Shown here in pieces: positions 57,838-64,000 of a DNA stretch of 64,000 bases. This stretch comes from Cercis canadensis (Eukaryota > Streptophyta > Magnoliopsida > Fabales > Fabaceae), in NCBI GenBank assembly GCA_003255065.1, contig QAOA01002583.1:1-64000 (forward strand), in the 5' to 3' direction. The translations under genes were made by a program, and so were the position numbers. A model generated the notes under the pieces. That model worked only from the letters and a program-made list of their open reading frames with translations, did not search any database and was not told where the DNA came from. Position 1 is the first letter of the stretch. Every line of letters begins with the position of its first letter.

Positions 57838-60800
57838 AGGGTTATGACTCTTAAGTTTAGGCTATAAGTTTTAGTGTTTAGGTTAAGACACTATGATTTA
57901 GAGTTTGGAGTCTAAGGTTTAGGATTCATGGTTTTGGTTAAGAGCTTAGGTTCATGGGTTTAAGGTTTAGGATCTATGTTTGAATTTAGGGTTTAAGGTT
58001 AAGCCTCTAAGATTTAAGATCTATGATCTAGGGTTAAGGTCTATGATATGGGAGGGTTAAGATTTAGGATTATGGGTCAAGAGTTTAAGGTAGAGGGTCT
58101 AAGGTTAAGCATCTAGGATTTAGGTTTAGGGTCTAAGATTTTGGGTTTAGGATCTTGGTTTTAAGTTTGAGAGTCAAGAGTTTAGGATTTAGGGTTTAGG
58201 GTTTCAAGTTAAGATTCTAGGATTTAAGGATTAAGTTTTAAAGTATAGTGTCTAGGACTTAGGGTTTATAGTTTGTAGTTTAGCATTTAGGATTGTGGTA
58301 CTAGGGTTTAGTCTAAAGGGTCTAAGATTAAGGTTTTAAGGATTAGGATCCAGGTGATTTAAGATTTAGGGTTAAGGCTCTAGAGTCTAGGGTTTTGGGA
58401 TTAAAGTTAAGCATCTAGAGTTTAAGGGTCTAGGGTGTGCGATTTAGAGTTAAAGATTTGGGGTTTAAAATTTAGGATTAAGGGCTTAGGGTTCATATTA
58501 AGAGTCTAAGGTTTATAGTTTAGAGATTATGATTTATAGTTTAGTTTCTAGAGTTTAGGATTTACAATTAGGGTAATGAGTTTAGGGTATTGGGTCAAGT
58601 GTTTTGTGTTAAGCATCTTTAGATTAAGGGTATATGGTTTCATAAGGTCTAGGATTTAGGGTTTAGGATTTAAAATTTGAGATTTAGTTTCTATGGTTGT
58701 GTCTAGGGTTTATGATATAGGTTTTATAATTTAGGGTTTAAGGTTTTGGGTTTGGGTTTAGTGTCTACGATTAAGGGCTTAGAGTTTACATTAACGGTCT
58801 AGGATTTAGGGCTTAGGATCTAACATTTAGGTTGAAGGATGAAGAGTCCAGGGATTAGGGTAAAGGGCCTAGGGTTTAGGTTAAAGGTGTAGGGTTTATG
58901 GTTTAGGTCATACGATATAAGGTTTAGGGTTCAAATTTTAAGGTATAGGGTTTAGGCATAAAGGTTTAGTGTCTAGGAGTTATGATTTAGAATTTAAGAT
59001 TTAGGATTTAGTTTTTAAGGTTAGGAGTCGGAGGGTTTAGTTTCTAGGGTTAAGGGTCTAGGATTTAAGGTTAGGGGTCAAGAATGTAAGATATAGAATT
59101 TAGGGTAAAGGGTCTACATTTTCAATTAAAGATTTATGTTTTAGGATTTAGAGTTTAAAGGTTATGGTCTAGGGTTTAAGGTTTAGGGTTAAAGGCTTAA
59201 GGTTTAATTAATGATCTAAGGTTTAGGGTTTAGTGGCTAAGTTCTAGGATTTAAGGTTTAGAGTTTAAGATTTAGGGCCTTAGTTTTAGAGTATAGGCTA
59301 TAGCATTTAGGGTTTAAGGTTTAGTGTCTATAACTTAGGGTTTAGCATTTCATGTTTAGTGCTAAACATCGAGAGTTTAGAGTTTAAAATCTAGGGTTTA
59401 GGGTTTCAATTTTAGTGTTAAACATCAAGTTAAGGGTTTAAGGTCTAGGCTTAAGGACTTAAGGGGTTAGTGTCTAGGGTGTATGGTTTAGGGCCTAAGG
59501 TTAATGGTTAGGCTTTAGGATTTAGGGCTAAGGGTTTACATTAAAGGTCTAAGCATTAGGGCTTATGATCTAAGGTTTAGGGTTAAGGGTCAAGAGTTTG
59601 GATTTAGGGTTTAATATCTAGGGTTTAGGATCAAGGGTTTAAGGTTAAGCTAGTAAGGTTTAGGGATTAGGATTAAACATCTAGGGTTTGAGATTAGGTT
59701 AAAGGTCTAGAGTTTAGGGTCTATGATTTAGGGATTGGGTTTATTGTCTAGGGTTTTGAATTTAGGGTTACGAGTCATGAGTTTAAAGTATAGGGCTTAG
59801 GGTTCATCATCTAAGGTTTATGAATTAGGTTAAAGGTCTATGGTTTAGGGCTTTGGATATAGGGTTTAGGGCTTTGTATCTAGGGTTTAGAAGTAAGGGT
59901 TTAAGGTTAAACATCTAAGGTTGAGGTTAAGGGTCTAGGATTTAGGGTTCAAGATGTAGGGTTAAGCATATAAGGTTTAGATTAAAGGTCTAGGATTTAT
60001 GGTTAAGGGTCAAGGGTGTAGGGTTTAAGGTTTAAGTTATAAGGTCTATGGTTTAGAGTTTAAGTTTAAAAGTTTAGGGTACAAGATTAAGGGTTAAGGA
60101 TTTAGAGTTTAGTGTTTAGATTTAGGGTTAAAGCTCTAAAGTTTAAGGTTTAAGAAATAAGCTTAAAGAACCAGGGCTTAAGATTAAGTTAAGGGTCTAA
60201 GGTTTATAGTTTAGGGTTTAGTATCAAAGGTTTATGATTAAAGGTTACAAGTCTTGAGTTTAAGCAATAGGTTCTAGCGTTTAGGTTAAGAGACTATGAT
60301 ATAGGGTTTGGAGTCTAGGGTTTATAGTTTTGGTTAAGGACTTTGGATCATGGGTTTAATGTTTAGAATTTAGGGTTTGGATATTATGTCTAGGGTTTAA
60401 GATCTATATTTTAGGGTTTAAGGTTAACCCGCTAGGATTTAGTGTCAAAGATTTAGGGTTAAAGTATGGTTTAGGGTTTAGTATCTATGGTTAGGATTTA
60501 GGATCACGAGTTTAAGGTAAGCATCTAGGATTTAGGTTTAGGGTCTAGAATTTTGGGTTTAGGATCTTGGTTTTAAGTTTGAGGGTCAAGAGTTTAGGAT
60601 TTAGAGTTTTGTATTTAAGGTCTAGGGTTTCGGGTTGCGGTTTTAGAATTTAAGATTTAGGATTTAGGGACTAAGTTTTAAGGTATAGTGTCTAGTGCTT
60701 AGGGTTTAGGATTGTGGCACTAGAGTTTAGGGTTAAAGATCTAAGATTTATGTTTTAAGGTTAGGGTCTAGGTGGTTTAAAAGTTAGGGTTAAGGCTTTA

Positions 60801-61749
60801 GAGTTCAGGTTTTTAAAATTAAAGTTAAGCATCTAGAGTTTAGGTTAAAGGCCTAGGGTATATGGTTTAGAGTTAAGGATCTTGGGTTTAAGATCTAGAA
60901 TTAAGCGCCTAGGGTTCATATTAAGAGTCCAAAGTTTATAGTTTAGAGACTACAATTTAGGCTTTAATTTTTAGAGTTTAGGATTTATAGTTAAGGGTCA
61001 TGAATTTAGAGTAAGCATCTTTAGATTAAGGGTATATGGTTTCGTAGGGTCTAAGGTTTAGGGTTTAGGGTCTAGGTCTATGGTTATTTGTCAAGGGTTT
61101 ATGATATAGGTTCTATGGCTTATGGTTTAAGGTTTTGGGTCTGGGGTTTAGGGTTTAGTGTCTATGATTTAAGATTAAGGACTTAGGGTACGGTCTAGGA
61201 TTAAGGGTCAAAGGTCCAGGGATTAAGGTTTAAGTTGAAGGTGTAGTGTTTATTGTTTAGGGCATACGGTTTAATCTTTAGGGTTTAATTTCAAGTTAAG
61301 GGTCTATTGTTTCGGTTAAGGGGTCTAGGATTAGAGCTTAAGATTTAGAATTTTGGGTTTAAAAGGTTAAGGTTTAGGGTTTAGGTTGTTATGTCTAGGA
61401 TTTAGACTTTAAGGTTAAGGGCTTAGAGTTTACATTAACAGTCTAGAGTTTATGATATATAGTTAAAGGTCATGAGTTTAGAGTATAAGGTCTAAAATTT
61501 AGGGTTAAGCATGTAAGATTTATGTTAAGGGTATAGGGGTTTTGCGTTTAGGATTAAGGGTCAAGGGTTTAAAGTTTTGTGTCTAGGGTTTAAAATTTAA
61601 AGTCTAAGGTATAGCGTCTAGAGTTTAGAGTTTAGTGTCTAGGGATTATAGTTCAGCGTTTATGCTTTAAAGTTTAGGATTTAGTATTTAGTGTCTAAGG
61701 TTTACGATTTAGGGTTTAAAAATCATAGTTAAGCGTCTATAGTTGAGGT
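57838..61749 (+). repeat. Shortened, more diverged array units
   Basis: At 57838 the sequence jumps to the part of the unit equivalent to about 40500. It reaches the equivalent of about 42470, then near 59750 jumps back to the equivalent of 39850. The landmark aagcatctaggatttagg followed by tttagggtcta recurs at about 58103 and 60517, a period of about 2.4 kb. These look like units that have lost one half. Similarity to units 1-4 is clearly lower. Confidence 0.78.
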
Positions 61750-62061
61750 TAAAGTGATATAGCTACAAGCTCATTATAGAGATGAAATTAAAAGCACATG
61801 TTTTGAAATACAGCTACAAAATGCAATGTAGAAACATACCTGATACTCTTTCCTTTGATTGGCTGAAAGCCCAATCAACAATGATAATTTGCGATACTCT
61901 TTCTTCTGTTTGGCTGAAGTTCAGATCCATTCAAGGCTTCTGTTACATTTTGAGCATAATCAAAATTCTCATATTCGCATAACCCTAAAATCAAATACTT
62001 ATAGTAATTACTAGAACAGGAATCAAAATATTTATATGATCAGACTGAACAATATAAAATT
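61750..62061 (+). repeat. Array island, type 3
   Basis: Sixth-family member combining traits of types 1 and 2: a gatgaaatt start like type 2, and the hairpin TTGATTGG-ctgaaagc-CCAATCAA (61855-61878). It also has a second partial copy of its middle (gatactctttc repeated at 61843 and 61894). Confidence 0.82.
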
Positions 62062-62524
62062 AAAGGAGCAAAAGAGCCAAATTGCAAGTTCTAAATCATC
62101 AATATATACGATATATACAAGCATTGAATGAAGAAACTCTTATTGGACAAAAATGCATAACTAATTGACCAAGCAAACACATGACACCGATCACAAATTA
62201 CCAAATAACAGAAGATTACTCTCTGACTTGTACATTTCATCATGAATTAATTTTTCATACCAAATTAATATAATTATTGTATTTGATTATTTATTACTTC
62301 AACTAAATGTGTTATAAGCTGTAAATATATACGAGAACATCATAATGGATTGACAATCCAATACACATCAACAATAGTTTAGAAGAAGGAGGATTCAAGA
62401 ATCTTCTACATATAAGAGTTCTAGGACAAATCAAGAAGTGTCGAAATACAACACTTGCTATGCCCACAAAAAGTATTAACATTTCTATCAAATAAGTCAT
62501 GTAAAATATCACAATTATGTTATC
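62062..62524 (+). other. Non-array AT-rich DNA, unrecognised
   Basis: About 460 bp of AT-rich sequence outside the array family. The only open stretch (minus, 62312-62512) has no recognisable domain and I do not call it a gene. Confidence 0.5.
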
Positions 62525-62654
62525 CTTAAACTTCTAATTTAGTACAATTTTGGCCAATTTTTTTTTTTTTCAAAATATGGATGATACTTAAACTTCTAAT
62601 TTAGTACAATTTTGGCCAAAATTATTATTATTATTTTTTCAAAATATGGATGAT
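62525..62654 (+). repeat. Tandem duplication, 62-bp unit
   Basis: Unit 62525-62586 (cttaaacttctaatttagta ... aaaatatggatgata) is repeated at 62587-62654, with a T tract in the first and an ATT microsatellite in the second. The second copy runs into array copy C. Confidence 0.9.
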
Positions 62655-63596
62655 GGTTTAGGATATAATGTCTAGAGTATAGTGCATACAATTTAAGGTT
62701 TAGTGTTTAGAGATTAAGGTTTAGGATTAAGGCCAAAGTGGTAGCTACAATTACATCGTGGAATCAAATTAAAAGCAAGTGTTTTGAAGTACAGCTAAAA
62801 AAATACAATTTTTGAAAATCAACTTTGATCTTCTTCTGATTGGCTAAAAGCCCAACTAACATTGGTAGTTTGCAAAAGGTAGGTTCAATTCAAGGCCTCT
62901 ATTGAATTTTGAGAATTATCAAAATTCTCCTATTCAATCATTGCACAACCTTAAAATCAAATAATTATAGTAATTACTTGAACATCAATCAAAATATTTA
63001 TATGATCAAGTTACTAATAAAGACTAGACTATCTAAATTGTAGTTTAGGGATTAGTCTAAAGCATCTAGGGTTTAAGGTTATGGGTAAATGGCTTAGAGT
63101 TTAGTATTAAGGGTCTAGGGTTTAGGGTATAAGATCAATGGTTTAGGGTTGACATTTTATAAAGTAGGGTTTAGGATTGTAGCTCTAAGGTTAAGCTTAG
63201 AACTTAGGATTTAGGGTTTAATGTTAAGGCTCTAAAGTTTAGGGTTTAATGATTAGGATTAAACATCTAGAGTTTAGGTTAAGGGTTTAGACTTTTGGGT
63301 TAATGCTCTATGATTTAAGGTTTAGAGTTTAAAGTTTAAGATTTAAGATTTAGAATTAGGGTTAAGCATTTATAATTGAGGCTAAAGTTTAAGGTTTAGG
63401 GCAAGGATCTAGGGTTCAGGATTATGGTTAAGTATCTAAGGTTTAGGTTAAGGCTATAAGGCCTAAGGTTTAGGATTTAGGATTCAAAATTTAAGGTTAA
63501 GGGCCAAGGTAATAGGGTTTAGAGATTTAGGTTAAGGGTCCATAGTTTAAGGTTTAGGGAATTAAATTTAAGGTTAAACATCTAGAGTTTAGTATT
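62655..63596 (+). repeat. Array segment copy C with a third type 1-like island and an empty solo-LTR site
   Basis: Aligns with 20760-22840 of copy A: array, island (62731-63042), array, then attaaatttaaggttaaaca at 63561-63580 with no LTR between. It stops at 63596 where a different repeat begins. The island hairpin is partly lost here (CTGATTGG / CCAACTAA). Confidence 0.88.
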
Positions 63597-64000
63597 GAGT
63601 AAAACCCATTTTTGGTCCTTGAAAGATTGCTTCGGTGACACTTTAGTCCTACAATCATTTTTACCGACACTTTAGTCCCTGAAAGATCATTCCGCCCACC
63701 ATTTTAGTCCTCCGCTAGGGTTCGTTAGTAGGACTTAACAGAAAATGCCACGTGGCACGTTAAGTGCTAACGTGTACGTTATGTGCTGATGTGGCACATT
63801 AAAAAAATTTTAAAAAATCCCTCATCTCTCATTTCTCTCTCTCTCCTCTCTTTTCCCCGTCTCCTCTACACCTTTCTCACTTCAACTTAGGTGAGAGAAA
63901 GACCAGCCAAACTGGTTCCAGTCGTGAGCTAGCAATCATAGTGCAATTACTCAGGGGCAGCAAGTGCTTCATCTTCCTCTTGTTGCTTGGCCTCCTCAAG
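63597..64000 (+). mobile_element. End of an unidentified dispersed repeat or transposon
   Basis: Array copy C ends abruptly at gtttagtatt and is followed by gagtaaaacccatttttggt. This is the style of start (ttggtcc...actttagtcc...cgttag...gccacgtggca) shared by a common plant repeat end, possibly a MULE-like or LINE-related element. A CT-rich tract follows (63822-63850). The element leaves the window. Its class is not established. Confidence 0.45.

Noticed and set aside
17276..61749. A true chromosome end or telomere
   Set aside because: Perfect TTTAGGG runs are very short. The array continues into unique DNA and other elements on the right, and has kilobase-scale unit structure.
17276..61749. 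CRISPR-like array
   Set aside because: There are no constant repeats with unique spacers. The short units are degenerate heptamers in plant DNA.
61782..62512. Two 66-codon open stretches near the right edge
   Set aside because: One is a reading of the island repeat and the other lies in AT-rich DNA. Neither has domain evidence.

Overview
This window is repeat-dominated nuclear DNA of a land plant, most likely a eudicot. The evidence is an Athila-type Ty3/gypsy retrotransposon, CACTA (En/Spm) transposon ends with a DUF4216-type transposase remnant, an SIRE-like solo LTR, and about 44 kb of degenerate TTTAGGG (plant telomere-type) repeat. I found no intact host gene, tRNA, rRNA or CRISPR. Two single n characters (28331, 56516) show it comes from a draft-quality assembly. 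The setting looks pericentromeric or otherwise heterochromatic (inference).

Left part (1-17.3 kb). The window opens in the last 44 bp of an Athila-family LTR, followed by AT-rich sequence and a broken LRR receptor-like-protein fragment (935-1303). A complete-ended CACTA element (1329-4381, TSD TCG) carries exon pieces of the electron-transfer flavoprotein beta subunit gene (ETFB). A second CACTA-type element starts at 4729. Its minus-strand transposase remnant is split by an 11-kb Athila element (5830-16878) that has both LTRs, a PBS, a PPT, a 5-bp target duplication and a decayed gag-pol. The Athila leader contains a 0.33-kb piece of the same TTTAGGG-type array that fills the rest of the window, bracketed by a 77-bp direct repeat.

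Array part (17.3-63.6 kb). All the array has its G-rich strand on +. Two large segments are duplicates: copy A (about 3893-25285, which contains the Athila) and copy B (about 27171-37613, with an empty Athila site at 29075-29079). Both carry the same 1.1-kb solo LTR. A third, shorter copy C (62655-63596) has the empty site of that solo LTR. Between A and B is a 1.9-kb stretch holding the last exon of ETFB next to a CACTA right end. From 37.6 to 57.8 kb the array forms higher-order repeats of about 4.9 kb, probably built from two diverged halves of about 2.45 kb, followed by shortened units to 61.75 kb. Six copies of a non-TTTAGGG island of about 310-370 bp punctuate the array.

Right edge. After copy C the array is broken at 63597 by the end of an unidentified dispersed repeat. 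Relative order of events readable from the sequence: array amplification; CACTA insertions; solo-LTR insertion in the A/B ancestor; A/B duplication; Athila insertion into A only. No genes here appear to work together; every coding remnant I see is broken or partial.
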